DNA of 64,000 bases from Thioclava sp. GXIMD4216. GTDB lineage: Bacteria; Pseudomonadota; Alphaproteobacteria; Rhodobacterales; Rhodobacteraceae. The stretch covers positions 2,149,501 through 2,213,500 of the forward strand of contig NZ_CP149926.1 in the NCBI RefSeq assembly GCF_037949285.1. The letters are read 5' to 3'. The notes below the pieces were generated by a model that saw only the letters and a list, made by a program, of their open reading frames with translations, ran no database searches and was not told the DNA's origin. The position numbers and the translations under genes are program-made. Each line of letters begins with the position of its first letter. The first letter of the stretch is position 1. Of this stretch, positions 24,334 through 33,102 are shown piece by piece.

Positions 24334-24879
24334 TCAACGCGTCATATCCAGCGTCACGATCTCCGCATCTGCACCGCTTTGCGGCGCCGTCTCCGGCACC
24401 GCCGCCACCTGATTCGTCGCCTCCGGCGCGGTGCCCTGCGTGGCCGTACCACCGGCAACCCAGCCCGTGTCTGTCTGCGTCAGATCATGCGTCAGACTGG
24501 CATAGGCTTCGGTCATCAGTTCCGGTGTCACCGTCTCGGCGCTGCTGACACCGGCCCGCACACGCGCCGCCTGTTGTTCCAGCAAGGAGACGCGGAAGGC
24601 AGGGCTTGGCCCCGCAGGCAGAGCCAGGATCTCGCTATCGACATAGCTGGCCGATACGGTTTCGGCGGTGCTGCTTTCCGCCTGCCGCGCCAGTGCCACA
24701 CCCGTGCCCGTTCCCGTGCCGGACCCGCTTTGCGTGTCCACATTTGCCCCCTGTCCGCTATTGCTCGACGACAAGGCAGCCGCCGCCTCGACTGTTGTCG
24801 CCGGAGCGGATTTTGCCAAAGCCGGCATCAACAACGGCGACCAACCGATTGAGGGCAAGAACCCCGAAAAACGATCCAT
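24334..24879 (-). CDS. Low-complexity hypothetical protein
   Basis: The 181-residue protein is rich in Ala, Thr, Ser and Gly, with a GTGTGTG run near residue 55 and a helical middle (SFLLEQQ-like stretch FRVSLLEQQAARVRAG). The rest is probably disordered. AAAGGG lies 8 bases before ATG 24879. Codon usage matches neighbouring genes and the frame is intact, which supports a real gene. I do not recognise a domain. An extracellular, flagellar-associated or scaffold role is equally possible. Confidence 0.5.
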   Translation of the reverse strand: MDRFSGFLPSIGWSPLLMPALAKSAPATTVEAAAALSSSNSGQGANVDTQSGSGTGTGTGVALARQAESSTAETVSASYVDSEILALPAGPSPAFRVSLLEQQAARVRAGVSSAETVTPELMTEAYASLTHDLTQTDTGWVAGGTATQGTAPEATNQVAAVPETAPQSGADAEIVTLDMTR

Positions 24880-25016
24880 CACCACAGCCCTTTCCCCAAA
24901 GAGCCCCCACAGATCAAGCTTGGGCGCGAGTCGTTACCGAAGCCCTAACCATGCCGATAAAGACATGCTATAGTTAACGCCTTAAGGGCTATTCCGGCGA
25001 GCCTCGGCACAGGATC

Positions 25017-25712
25017 TCAGGGATCGACAGACAGCAGCCTGCCGAACAGAAACTCCAGAAAACGCTCGGCCTCGGCGAAGGGATCGCGTTCGGACCCCAA
25101 GATGGTGCGGACCTGCACATCGAAATCAGCATAATGTTGTGTCAGCGACCATATCGAGAAGATCAGGTGATACGGGTCAACCTTGGCCAGCTGACCGGCA
25201 TCGATCCACTGCTGGATAATTAACGCTTTCTCCTCGACCAGCGTCTTCAACTGCCCCGCCAGACCGTCATGGAAGCGCGGCGCCCCCTGAAGCACCTCAT
25301 TTGCGAAGAGCCGCGATTCGCGTGGCATCTCGCGCGACATCTCCAGCTTGCGGCGCATATAGGCCATAATCTCGGTTTTCGGGTCCCCTTCGGCGGTCAT
25401 CGCATGCAGCGGAGCCAGCCAGACATCCAACAACCCCGACAGCAATTCGACATGGATCGCCTCTTTCGAGGGGAAGTAATAAAGCAGATTGGGCTTGGAC
25501 AACCCCGCCTCGGTGGCAATCTGGTCCAGTGTCGATCCGCGGAACCCATGCGCCGAGAACACCTCAAGCGCCGCTTCCAGAATGGTCTGGCGATTCCGGC
25601 GCTGGATGCGGGTCAGGGGTTTGCCCGATGTCTTCCCCGCTGCGGTCTGGACAGCGGTCTGCACGCCGTTGTGCTGCGCATTCTGGGGGGCGGATGGGCG
25701 TGTATCGGTCAC
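25017..25712 (-). CDS. rutR: RutR-type TetR family regulator of pyrimidine catabolism
   Basis: The 231-residue protein has an N-terminal TetR helix-turn-helix (about residues 38-85, with STLDQIATEAGLSKPNLLYYFPSK) and a RutR-type ligand domain starting LLDVWLAPLHAM. SLTQHYADFDVQV further on also matches E. coli RutR. RutR is released from DNA by uracil or thymine. The N-terminal 30 residues are Gln/Thr-rich and probably unstructured. The gene lies between the two pyrimidine gene blocks, and both promoters carry RutR-like operators. It has no such operator of its own that I can see. Confidence 0.88.
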   Translation of the reverse strand: MTDTRPSAPQNAQHNGVQTAVQTAAGKTSGKPLTRIQRRNRQTILEAALEVFSAHGFRGSTLDQIATEAGLSKPNLLYYFPSKEAIHVELLSGLLDVWLAPLHAMTAEGDPKTEIMAYMRRKLEMSREMPRESRLFANEVLQGAPRFHDGLAGQLKTLVEEKALIIQQWIDAGQLAKVDPYHLIFSIWSLTQHYADFDVQVRTILGSERDPFAEAERFLEFLFGRLLSVDP

Positions 25713-25857
25713 AGAATTCCTCCGAAGCTTTATTTTGCATATCCAGCAATCCGGTTTTCATCAAGTTTGCGCCGGTGAAAGGGCCGGATTTCCCCGCAAG
25801 AAACCGTAGATGCGCGCGAAACTGTCATTGGCGCGGCAATAGCCAAGCTGATAGGAT

Positions 25858-26778
25858 ATGTCGCGCTATTCCTTTTCGGTGCATATGATGAGATCACTCT
25901 CCCTGCCCTGCCTGCTGACAAGTGCCCTGGTCGCGGCCTTGCCTGCAACATTTTCCGCCTTCCCCGCCCATGCAGAGCTGCAAAGCTGCCAGACCTCGAT
26001 TCGCGGCCAGCAGAACCAGTTCGTCTTCGATGCCGACAATCCGCAGGTGAAAGAAAGCCTGAGCCTGCGCGAAAAGATCTTCGGATCACGCGGCAAGGTC
26101 ACCTGCCCCGGTCAGGTCACCCTGCGCGCGATGACCCCCGAGCTTGACGATCAGGGCCGCGCGCCCTTCTGCCTGCAATGGGACAAGGACGAGGACACCT
26201 ATATCGGCTATGCGCAGGGCGAGCGCGACGGGTTCGGCCATTGTATCGAGGCGTCCAAAAGCTTTTGCGAGCGGGTGAACGGCTCGGGCGATGCCGCCAA
26301 ACAGATGACCGAGAATACCAACGGGTTTGCCAAGGATGTCACCGGCAAGGTGGTGGGCAAGAAGATCGGTTCGGTCGTTGTCAAAACGACAGGGGACAAG
26401 CTGAAAGGCCGGCTGAAGGATGCAGGCGTGGCCGCTATTGCCGCAGCCTCTCCGGCAGGTCTGGCCGCAGTCGCGGTGACTGCGGTGGCTGTGGGCGGCA
26501 CGATGTATGTCTGCTCGGATAAGGGGGCGAAGGGCGCGGATGTCGAGGGCACCACAAACCAGTTGCCCGATGGCGCGAATGTCGATGCGACGGTCAATGC
26601 CAATGACGGGGCAGAGCTTCTCGGGTCGGAGCTTCCGGTCTTCACCGACCCCGAGGCCGTCACCCCGCCTGTCACGCAACCTGTCGAGGAAGCGCCGCTA
26701 AATGCGATCAATCCCGAGACGGGGATCGGCGTTCAGGGCGCGGCCGAAGACGACGTGTCGAACAAGAACAAGCACTGA
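25858..26778 (+). CDS. Secreted or membrane-anchored protein, unknown
   Basis: The 306-residue protein has a signal peptide ending near AFPAHAEL. A cysteine-containing region of about 130 residues follows (cysteines in LQSCQTS, VTCPGQV, PFCLQWD, GHCIEAS and SFCERV). A long hydrophobic Ala/Val/Gly segment comes next (about residues 195-222) and then an acidic Pro/Asn-rich tail. This suggests a periplasmic disulfide-bonded domain tethered to the membrane. ATG at 25888 gives a more ordinary signal peptide than 25858. It stands alone and ends before a strong hairpin. No family recognised. Confidence 0.6.
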   Translation: MSRYSFSVHMMRSLSLPCLLTSALVAALPATFSAFPAHAELQSCQTSIRGQQNQFVFDADNPQVKESLSLREKIFGSRGKVTCPGQVTLRAMTPELDDQGRAPFCLQWDKDEDTYIGYAQGERDGFGHCIEASKSFCERVNGSGDAAKQMTENTNGFAKDVTGKVVGKKIGSVVVKTTGDKLKGRLKDAGVAAIAAASPAGLAAVAVTAVAVGGTMYVCSDKGAKGADVEGTTNQLPDGANVDATVNANDGAELLGSELPVFTDPEAVTPPVTQPVEEAPLNAINPETGIGVQGAAEDDVSNKNKH

Positions 26779-26801
26779 CCTGCTGCCTTTCGAAACGATA
26801 A

Positions 26802-26826
26802 AAGGGGCCGGAACATCCGGCCCCTT
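26802..26826. terminator. Terminator after the secreted protein gene and preA (convergent)
   Basis: AAGGGGCCGG (26802-26811) pairs perfectly with CCGGCCCCTT (26817-26826) around AACAT and is followed by CCTTT. It sits between two convergent genes. Confidence 0.8.
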
Positions 26827-26829
26827 CCT

Positions 26830-28128
26830 TTATTCCGCCGCCTGAGAGGCGGGATTGTTGGGATGGGTCGTCCAATTGGCATAGGCGGCGACTTCGCGCC
26901 CCGTGCGGGGATCAACCTCGCCCAATTCCAGCTCGCGCATGGTGATGCAATCCACCGGACAGACATCGACACAAAGGTTACAGGCCACGCATTCCTCGTC
27001 CTTCACCGAATAGATGCGGTCTTCCGAAACGGCGATGGCTTGGTGGCTGGTGTCTTCACAGGCCGCATAGCAACGCCCGCATTTGATGCAATCGTCCTGA
27101 TTGATCTCGGCCTTGGTGACATAATTGAGGTTGAGATACTGCCAGTCGGTCGTATTGGGCACCGCGCGGCCTACCAGCTCGTCAATCGAGGTGAACCCTT
27201 TCTCGTCCATATAATGCGACAGCCCCGAGATCATCTCTTGCACGACCTTGAACCCATAGGTCATCGCCGCCGTGCAAACCTGCACATTGCCCGCCCCTAG
27301 CGCCATGAACTCGGCGGCATCGCGCCAAGTGGTCACGCCGCCGATGCCGGAAATCGGCAGGCCTGCGGTTTCGGGGCTACGCGCGATTTCCGCCACCATA
27401 TTCAGCGCGATCGGCTTCACCGCAGGGCCGCAATAGCCACCGTGGCTACCCTTACCGTCAATCGTCGGCTGCGGCGCGAAACTGTCCAGATCGACAGAGG
27501 TGATCGAGTTGATCGTGTTGATCAGGCTCACCGCATCGGCGCCTCCGCGTTTGGCGGCCTCGGCGGGTTTGCGGATATCGGTGATATTGGGCGTCAGCTT
27601 CACAATCACCGGCTTGTCGTAATACTGCTTGCACCAGCGGGTGACCATCTCGATGTATTCCGGCACCTGCCCCACGGCAGAACCCATCCCGCGTTCGGCC
27701 ATTCCATGCGGGCAGCCGAAGTTCAGCTCGATCCCATCGGCGCCGGTTTCCATCACCCGCGGCAGGATCGCCTTCCAAGCCTCTTCCTCGCAGGGCACCA
27801 TGATAGAGGCAATCAACGCGCGGTCAGGGTAGTCCTTCTTGACGCGGGTCATCTCGTCAAGATTGGTCTGCAGGTCGCGATCGGTAATCAGCTCGATATT
27901 GTTGATCCCCAACACGCGACGATCCGCCCCATAGACCACGCCATACCGCGGGCCTGACACATTCACCACCGGCGGGCCTTCCATGCCCAAAGTCTTCCAG
28001 ACCACCCCGCCCCATCCAGCCTCATAGGCGCGGCGGACGTTATATTCCTTATCGGTCGGCGGCGCCGAGGCCAGCCAGAAGGGATTGGGGGATTTGATAC
28101 CGAGAAAATTGCTCGACAGATCGGCCAT
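26830..28128 (-). CDS. preA: NAD-dependent dihydropyrimidine dehydrogenase subunit PreA
   Basis: The 432-residue subunit has an FMN-binding dihydroorotate-dehydrogenase-like barrel (about residues 1-310; ELNFGCPHGMAERGMG) and a ferredoxin domain. The latter has two [4Fe-4S] motifs, CIKCGRCYAACEDT and CVACNLCVDVCPVD. With PreT it reduces uracil and thymine to the 5,6-dihydro forms, the first step of the reductive pathway. It starts 3 bases after preT ends, so the two are one transcription unit. Length and motifs match the family fully. Confidence 0.95.
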   Translation of the reverse strand: MADLSSNFLGIKSPNPFWLASAPPTDKEYNVRRAYEAGWGGVVWKTLGMEGPPVVNVSGPRYGVVYGADRRVLGINNIELITDRDLQTNLDEMTRVKKDYPDRALIASIMVPCEEEAWKAILPRVMETGADGIELNFGCPHGMAERGMGSAVGQVPEYIEMVTRWCKQYYDKPVIVKLTPNITDIRKPAEAAKRGGADAVSLINTINSITSVDLDSFAPQPTIDGKGSHGGYCGPAVKPIALNMVAEIARSPETAGLPISGIGGVTTWRDAAEFMALGAGNVQVCTAAMTYGFKVVQEMISGLSHYMDEKGFTSIDELVGRAVPNTTDWQYLNLNYVTKAEINQDDCIKCGRCYAACEDTSHQAIAVSEDRIYSVKDEECVACNLCVDVCPVDCITMRELELGEVDPRTGREVAAYANWTTHPNNPASQAAE

Positions 28129-28131
28129 GTC

Positions 28132-29475
28132 TTAGCCCTCCATCAGGAAAGAGTGAATATCTTCAGCCGCATCGCGCCCCTGCGCGACCGCCGTCACGGT
28201 CAGATCCTCGCCCGCATGGGTGCAATCGCCCCCCGCCCAGACACGCGCCATGCTGGTGCGGCCGATGCCATCAGTGATGATCTTGCCGCCCGCCACTTTG
28301 ACCTCTTCCGGCGTATCCCCCAGCGTCTGGCCGATGGCCTTGAAGCATTGATCCGCGCTCAGCCGGAAGGTGTCTTCGGTTATCTCAAGCCCCTCAGGGC
28401 CCGCCTTGGTATAGGCGAATTCCACCTCGCGCACCGATCCATTGCCGATAATCCCCACAGGGGCGGCATGTTCGATGATCCGCACGCCTTTGGATAGCGC
28501 CAGATCCTGCTCGAAGCCCGAGGCCGGCATCTCGGCCCGCGAGCGGCGGTAGACGATGGTCACATTCAACGCGCCCAACAGCTTCGCCTGCACCGCCGCA
28601 TCTACCGCTGTCATGCCGCCGCCGATCACCACCACATCGCGACCAATCGGCAAAGCGGCCAGATCGGATGCCTGACGGAGGTCCGCGATAAAATCGGTTG
28701 CCGGAAGAATGCCGTCCTTCTCTTCGCCCGTCAGACGCAGCGCATTCACCCCCGACAAGCCCATGCCAAGGAAGACCGCGTCATAGTCCTCCAGCAACTC
28801 GGCCAGATCGCCATCGCCCGCACGGCCCAACATCCAGTTTTCCACCAGAGTGATCCCGCCGATCTGCATCAGCCAAGCGACTTCCTTCTGCGCGAAATCA
28901 TCCGGCGCCTTGTAAGAGGCAATGCCATATTCATTCAGCCCCCCCGGCTTGCGGCGCGCATCATAGATGGTGACCTCATGGCCCTTCATCGCCAGCCGAT
29001 GCGCACAGGCCAGACCCGCAGGCCCCGCCCCCACCACGGCCACCGAACGTCCCGTGATGTCGGCGCGCACATAGGGGTGGCTCTGCTTGGCCATCAGCGT
29101 ATCGGTCGCATGGCGCTGCAACAGCCCGATCTCCACCGGCTTGCCCTCCGCCGTCTCGCGCACACAAGAGCCTTCGCACAGGTTTTCCGTCGGGCAGACA
29201 CGCGCGCACATGCCGCCCAGGATATTGCTATCAAAGATGGTCTTGGCCGCAGCCTCGGGAGTGCCGGTCGACACCTGACGAATAAATAACGGAATGTCGA
29301 TCGAGGTCGGACAGGCCGTCACACAAGGCGCATCATGGCAGAAATAGCAGCGATCTGCCGCCACCTGTGCCTCATGCCCGTCGAGCGGCGGATGAAGATC
29401 GGTAAAATTGGCCCCAAGAGCCTCCGGATCAATGCGCCCCGCCACTATTCCGGCTGTGAGCTGGCTGTTGGACAT
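28132..29475 (-). CDS. preT: NAD-dependent dihydropyrimidine dehydrogenase subunit PreT
   Basis: The 447-residue flavoprotein has an N-terminal Fe-S region with CYFCHDAPCVTACPTSIDIP and CARVCPTENLCEGSC. FAD- and NAD-binding Rossmann motifs follow (VAVVGAGPAGLACAH and VVVIGGGMTAVDAA) and a GltD-like C-terminus (WAGGDCTHAGEDL). It passes electrons from NADH to PreA. GGAGG 6-7 bases before ATG 29475 sets the start; the frame to 29532 overlaps the promoter. A degenerate RutR-like palindrome lies 50 bases upstream. Confidence 0.94.
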   Translation of the reverse strand: MSNSQLTAGIVAGRIDPEALGANFTDLHPPLDGHEAQVAADRCYFCHDAPCVTACPTSIDIPLFIRQVSTGTPEAAAKTIFDSNILGGMCARVCPTENLCEGSCVRETAEGKPVEIGLLQRHATDTLMAKQSHPYVRADITGRSVAVVGAGPAGLACAHRLAMKGHEVTIYDARRKPGGLNEYGIASYKAPDDFAQKEVAWLMQIGGITLVENWMLGRAGDGDLAELLEDYDAVFLGMGLSGVNALRLTGEEKDGILPATDFIADLRQASDLAALPIGRDVVVIGGGMTAVDAAVQAKLLGALNVTIVYRRSRAEMPASGFEQDLALSKGVRIIEHAAPVGIIGNGSVREVEFAYTKAGPEGLEITEDTFRLSADQCFKAIGQTLGDTPEEVKVAGGKIITDGIGRTSMARVWAGGDCTHAGEDLTVTAVAQGRDAAEDIHSFLMEG

Positions 29476-29524
29476 GATGTCCTCCCTGCTTGCGTCTTTT
29501 TTCCACAGTGCCACCGAATATTTT

Positions 29525-29540
29525 TTTATCAAATGGTAAA
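29525..29540. promoter_or_regulatory. Degenerate RutR-like operator upstream of preT
   Basis: TTTATCAAATGGTAAA is a palindrome matching the RutR consensus TTGACCANNTGGTCAA at 11 of 14 specified positions. It lies 50-65 bases upstream of the preT start, next to TATATT on the minus strand, a possible -10. Repression by overlap is plausible. Confidence 0.55.
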
Positions 29541-29741
29541 ATATAGGAAGTGCCGAAAAAACTGATCATTGCCCAAGAACAGATCGATGACCCTCTCTGT
29601 GCCGTGATTTTCAGCACCCCCCGAACGGCTCTTGATGCTTTTCACTGCGCTATACCTGGCGTATAAGCACGGCCAGAACGCCTGTGGACAAGGAACATTG
29701 GCATTCTTGACAGGCCACAACACGCACCTTTCGAGGACCCT

Positions 29742-30233
29742 ATGAGCAATAATATCCGTGAAACCGATGTCGCCTTCATTCAGGCGCTTGCCGAGCTGCT
29801 GAATACAAACGATCTGGCCGAAATTTCGGTCACCCGTGAATATGGCGAAGATGACAGCCTGAAGGTGCGCGTCTCGAAACAGTCGACTGTTGTGACCCAG
29901 ATCGCAGCTGCGGCACCTGTTGCGACGCCCGCACCTAGCGCGGCCCCTGCTGCCGCCGCTCCTGCCGCTGCACCGGCCAGCGAAGACCTCGCCGCCCATC
30001 CGGGGGCTGTGACCTCGCCGATGGTCGGCACCGCCTATCTGTCGCCCGAACCGGGGGCTGCCGCTTTTGTCACCGTTGGCGCACAGGTCAAGGAAGGCCA
30101 GACGCTGATGATCATCGAAGCGATGAAAACCATGAACCACATTCCCGCCCCGAAAGCAGGGACCGTGAAACGCATCCTGATCGATGATGCGCAGCCGGTC
30201 GAGTTCGGCTCGCCCTTGATGATCATCGAGTAA
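29742..30233 (+). CDS. accB: Biotin carboxyl carrier protein of acetyl-CoA carboxylase
   Basis: The 163-residue protein carries biotin on K129 in EAMKTMNHIPAP within the C-terminal biotinyl domain (about residues 85-163). An Ala/Pro-rich linker (about 48-75) separates it from a helical N-terminus. It shuttles carboxyl groups between AccC and the carboxyltransferase for malonyl-CoA synthesis. accC follows 10 bases later. The 266-base gap to divergent preT holds both promoters. Length and motif are standard. Confidence 0.95.
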   Translation: MSNNIRETDVAFIQALAELLNTNDLAEISVTREYGEDDSLKVRVSKQSTVVTQIAAAAPVATPAPSAAPAAAAPAAAPASEDLAAHPGAVTSPMVGTAYLSPEPGAAAFVTVGAQVKEGQTLMIIEAMKTMNHIPAPKAGTVKRILIDDAQPVEFGSPLMIIE

Positions 30234-30243
30234 GGCCGGACCC

Positions 30244-31590
30244 ATGTTTGACAAGATCCTTATCGCGAACCGGGGCGAAATCGCGCTACGCGTGATCCGT
30301 GCCTGCCGCGAGATGGGCATCGCCTCTGTCGCTGTCCACTCGACCGCCGATGCCGATGCCATGCATGTGCGCATGGCCGATGAATCGGTCTGCATCGGCC
30401 CGAACCCCTCGTCCGAAAGCTACCTGAAGGTCAGCCAGATCATCGCCGCCTGTGAAGTCACCGGCGCGCAGGCGATCCATCCGGGCTACGGGTTCCTCTC
30501 GGAAAACGCAGGCTTCGTGCAGGCGCTGGAAGATCACGGCATCACCTTCATCGGCCCCTCGGCGGAACATATCCGCATGATGGGGGACAAGATCACCGCC
30601 AAGGAAACCGCGAAACGTCTCGGCATTCCGGTCGTGCCGGGTTCGGCCGGTGGCGTGCCCGATATCGAAACCGCGCAGGCCGTGGCCAGCGAAATGGGCT
30701 TTCCGGTGATCATCAAGGCCACCGCAGGCGGCGGCGGGCGCGGCATGAAAGTCGCGACCTCGCTCGAAGATCTCGAAGTCGCCTTCCGCACCGCCCGTTC
30801 GGAAGCCAAAGCCGCTTTCGGCAATGACGAGGTCTATATCGAGAAATATCTCGAAAAACCGCGCCATATCGAAATTCAGGTCTTTGGCGACGGCAAGGGC
30901 CGCGGCGTCCATCTGGGCGAGCGCGACTGCTCGCTCCAGCGCCGTCACCAGAAAGTGCTCGAAGAGGCCCCCGGCCCCTGCATCACCCCGGAAGAGCGTG
31001 CCCGTATCGGCAAGATCTGCGCCGATGCGATTGGCGAACTGGGCTATGCCGGTGCCGGCACCATCGAATTCCTCTATGAGGATGGCGAGTTCTATTTCAT
31101 CGAGATGAACACCCGCCTGCAGGTGGAGCACCCCGTCACCGAGGCCATCTTCGGCGTCGATCTCGTGCGCCAGCAAATCCGTGTGGCCGCAGGGCTCGGC
31201 ATGGAGTTCACGCAGGACGATCTCAAGATCAACGGTCATGCCATCGAAGTGCGGATCAATGCCGAACGCATCCCCAACTTCGCCCCCTGCCCCGGCAAGG
31301 TCACGGCCTTCCATGCGCCAGGTGGTCTGGGCGTGCGCATCGATAGCGCGCTTTATGCGGGCTACAAGATCCCGCCCTATTACGACAGCCTCATCGGCAA
31401 GCTGATCGTGCATGGCGCCGACCGTCAGGAGGCACTGGCCCGCCTGCACCGCGCGCTTGGCGAAATGATCATCGACGGTGTCGATACCACGATCCCACTG
31501 TTCAACGCCCTGCTGGAAGAACCCGATATTCAGGCCGGCAACTACTCGATCCACTGGCTCGAGAAATGGCTGAAAGCCAAATACGCATAA
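30244..31590 (+). CDS. accC: Acetyl-CoA carboxylase biotin carboxylase subunit
   Basis: The 448-residue ATP-grasp enzyme carboxylates the biotin of AccB. Typical features are KILIANRGEIALRVIRA at the N-terminus, the glycine-rich ATP lid KATAGGGGRGMK and the active-site region EMNTRLQVEHPVTE. The length is the family norm. It is cotranscribed with accB and ends before a strong hairpin at 31638. Confidence 0.96.
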   Translation: MFDKILIANRGEIALRVIRACREMGIASVAVHSTADADAMHVRMADESVCIGPNPSSESYLKVSQIIAACEVTGAQAIHPGYGFLSENAGFVQALEDHGITFIGPSAEHIRMMGDKITAKETAKRLGIPVVPGSAGGVPDIETAQAVASEMGFPVIIKATAGGGGRGMKVATSLEDLEVAFRTARSEAKAAFGNDEVYIEKYLEKPRHIEIQVFGDGKGRGVHLGERDCSLQRRHQKVLEEAPGPCITPEERARIGKICADAIGELGYAGAGTIEFLYEDGEFYFIEMNTRLQVEHPVTEAIFGVDLVRQQIRVAAGLGMEFTQDDLKINGHAIEVRINAERIPNFAPCPGKVTAFHAPGGLGVRIDSALYAGYKIPPYYDSLIGKLIVHGADRQEALARLHRALGEMIIDGVDTTIPLFNALLEEPDIQAGNYSIHWLEKWLKAKYA

Positions 31591-31637
31591 CGGCAAACCG
31601 CGTCCGAGACGCTGCCACATGCTCCAGAAAAAGCAGC

Positions 31638-31667
31638 AAGGCCGCCGATCAGGCGGCCTTTCCTTTT
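31638..31667 (+). terminator. Terminator of accBC
   Basis: AAGGCCGCC (31638-31646) pairs with GGCGGCCTT (31652-31660) and is followed by TCCTTTT. Confidence 0.8.
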
Positions 31668-31680
31668 GGCAAACGGCGCC

Positions 31681-32391
31681 TCAGACGGTTTTCGGGCGCA
31701 GCAAGCAGCTATAGCGCCGCTTCTCGCCCTTGCGGTAGTAATCCCCGACATGCTCCCGTTGCGCCACGGGCAGCCCCTCCCAGTCCAGCCAGTCGATATC
31801 AAAGCCCTGCACCTCGGCAATCAACTCCATCGCCTTGCGCGAGGGAATGCCGATGGCCGTCACCTCCTGCCCCTCGAACTGGGCAATCGCGTTCAGGTCC
31901 TTATGGGTCCGCTCGCGCTGGAGCGCGATCACCGCCCCCGGACGGTCCAGAAATTCGCTATCCACCACCACCAGTTTCGGCCCCAACTGACGCACCAGAT
32001 CGAACAGGCGCATATGGTCCATCACATGGTAAAGAATGCCCAGAACCCCAACCACATCATAGCGTTGCCCCGCCTCAATCTCGGCCTGCATTCCCGCAAA
32101 GAGATCGCCACATTTCAGGCTGACCTTCTTCTTCAGATGCTCGCGCGGAAACTCGGCAAAGCGGTCGATCAGGCTCTGGCGCCCCTCGATCCCCACCACC
32201 TCTGCGGCCCCTGCCGCGGCAAAGGCATAGGCCCAACGACCGTCATGGGCCGCCAGATCCAGCACCCGCTTGCCCGCGATCTCCTCCGCCAGCGGTTTGA
32301 TCACCATCTTATGGCGGGCATTCATTCGGGCCACAGTTCCGGGATCTTCGGAATATCGATCAATCTCCGGCAAAAAATCAAAGAAACCCAT
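31681..32391 (-). CDS. Class I SAM-dependent methyltransferase, CmoB-like
   Basis: The 236-residue cytoplasmic protein has the SAM motif I at RVLDLAAHDGRWAYAFAAAGA (about residues 43-62) and motif IV-like VVGVLGILYHVMDH. The layout resembles the DUF1698/CmoB-type methyltransferases that modify tRNA uridine 34, but the N-terminal part is short. A small-molecule substrate is as likely. It is divergent from aat and convergent with accC. Activity type is fairly sure and substrate unknown. Confidence 0.7.
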   Translation of the reverse strand: MGFFDFLPEIDRYSEDPGTVARMNARHKMVIKPLAEEIAGKRVLDLAAHDGRWAYAFAAAGAAEVVGIEGRQSLIDRFAEFPREHLKKKVSLKCGDLFAGMQAEIEAGQRYDVVGVLGILYHVMDHMRLFDLVRQLGPKLVVVDSEFLDRPGAVIALQRERTHKDLNAIAQFEGQEVTAIGIPSRKAMELIAEVQGFDIDWLDWEGLPVAQREHVGDYYRKGEKRRYSCLLRPKTV

Positions 32392-32463
32392 GATTTGCGC
32401 TCGCCCCCAATTCGGTCCATTCTCGCACTAGGCAGACCCTAAAAGGATAATACGGGCAAGAAA

Positions 32464-33102
32464 ATGGCACAAACGCTAACAGCCGAGCTCCTTCTGAGCG
32501 GCTATGCAAATGGCATCTTCCCGATGGCCGAAAGCCGCGAGGATCCGCGCCTGTACTGGTTCGAACCCAAGCTGCGCGGCGTGATGCCGCTTGAGGGCTT
32601 CCACCTTTCCCGTTCGCTGGCCCGCGAGATCCGCCGCATGCCCTATCATATCAGGGTCAATCACGCTTTCCGTGCCACGGTCGAAGGATGCGCCGACCGT
32701 GAGGAAACATGGATCAACGCGCAACTGTTCGACCTCTATGACCAGTTGCACAGCCACGGATTCGCCCATTCGATGGAGGTCTGGGAGGGAAAGACGCTGG
32801 TGGGTGGGCTGTTCGGCATCACCCTCGGGGGCGCGTTTTTTGGCGAATCAATGTTCTCGCGTCGCACCAATGCCTCGAAAATCGCGATCGCCTATGTGAT
32901 TGACCGCCTTCGTGTATCTGGCTTCACATTATTTGACACACAATACCTGACGCCGCATCTGGCCAGCCTTGGCGGGATCGAAATTCCCCGCGAAGCATAT
33001 CGCGCAGAACTGGCACGGGCTTTGGAAAGCGAGGGCGATTTCACAAAACGCCCCCTGCCCTCGGGTCAGGAATTGGTGCAGCGGATGACCCAGACATCGT
33101 AA
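32464..33102 (+). CDS. aat: Leucyl/phenylalanyl-tRNA-protein transferase
   Basis: The 212-residue enzyme adds leucine or phenylalanine to N-termini bearing Arg or Lys, marking them for the ClpAP route of the N-degron pathway. Family signatures include GYANGIFPMAE, YWFEPKLRGVMPL and ESMFSRRTNASKIA, plus LFDTQYLTPHLASLGG. The length is that of bacterial Aat. Its last 37 bases overlap the convergent DUF2155 gene. It lies close to clpP/clpX, a functional neighbour. Confidence 0.95.
   Translation: MAQTLTAELLLSGYANGIFPMAESREDPRLYWFEPKLRGVMPLEGFHLSRSLAREIRRMPYHIRVNHAFRATVEGCADREETWINAQLFDLYDQLHSHGFAHSMEVWEGKTLVGGLFGITLGGAFFGESMFSRRTNASKIAIAYVIDRLRVSGFTLFDTQYLTPHLASLGGIEIPREAYRAELARALESEGDFTKRPLPSGQELVQRMTQTS

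Noticed and set aside
24971..24987. TTAA-CGCC-TTAA near the low-complexity gene, as another CtrA site
   Set aside because: The spacing is 4 bases rather than 7, so it does not fit the CtrA consensus.
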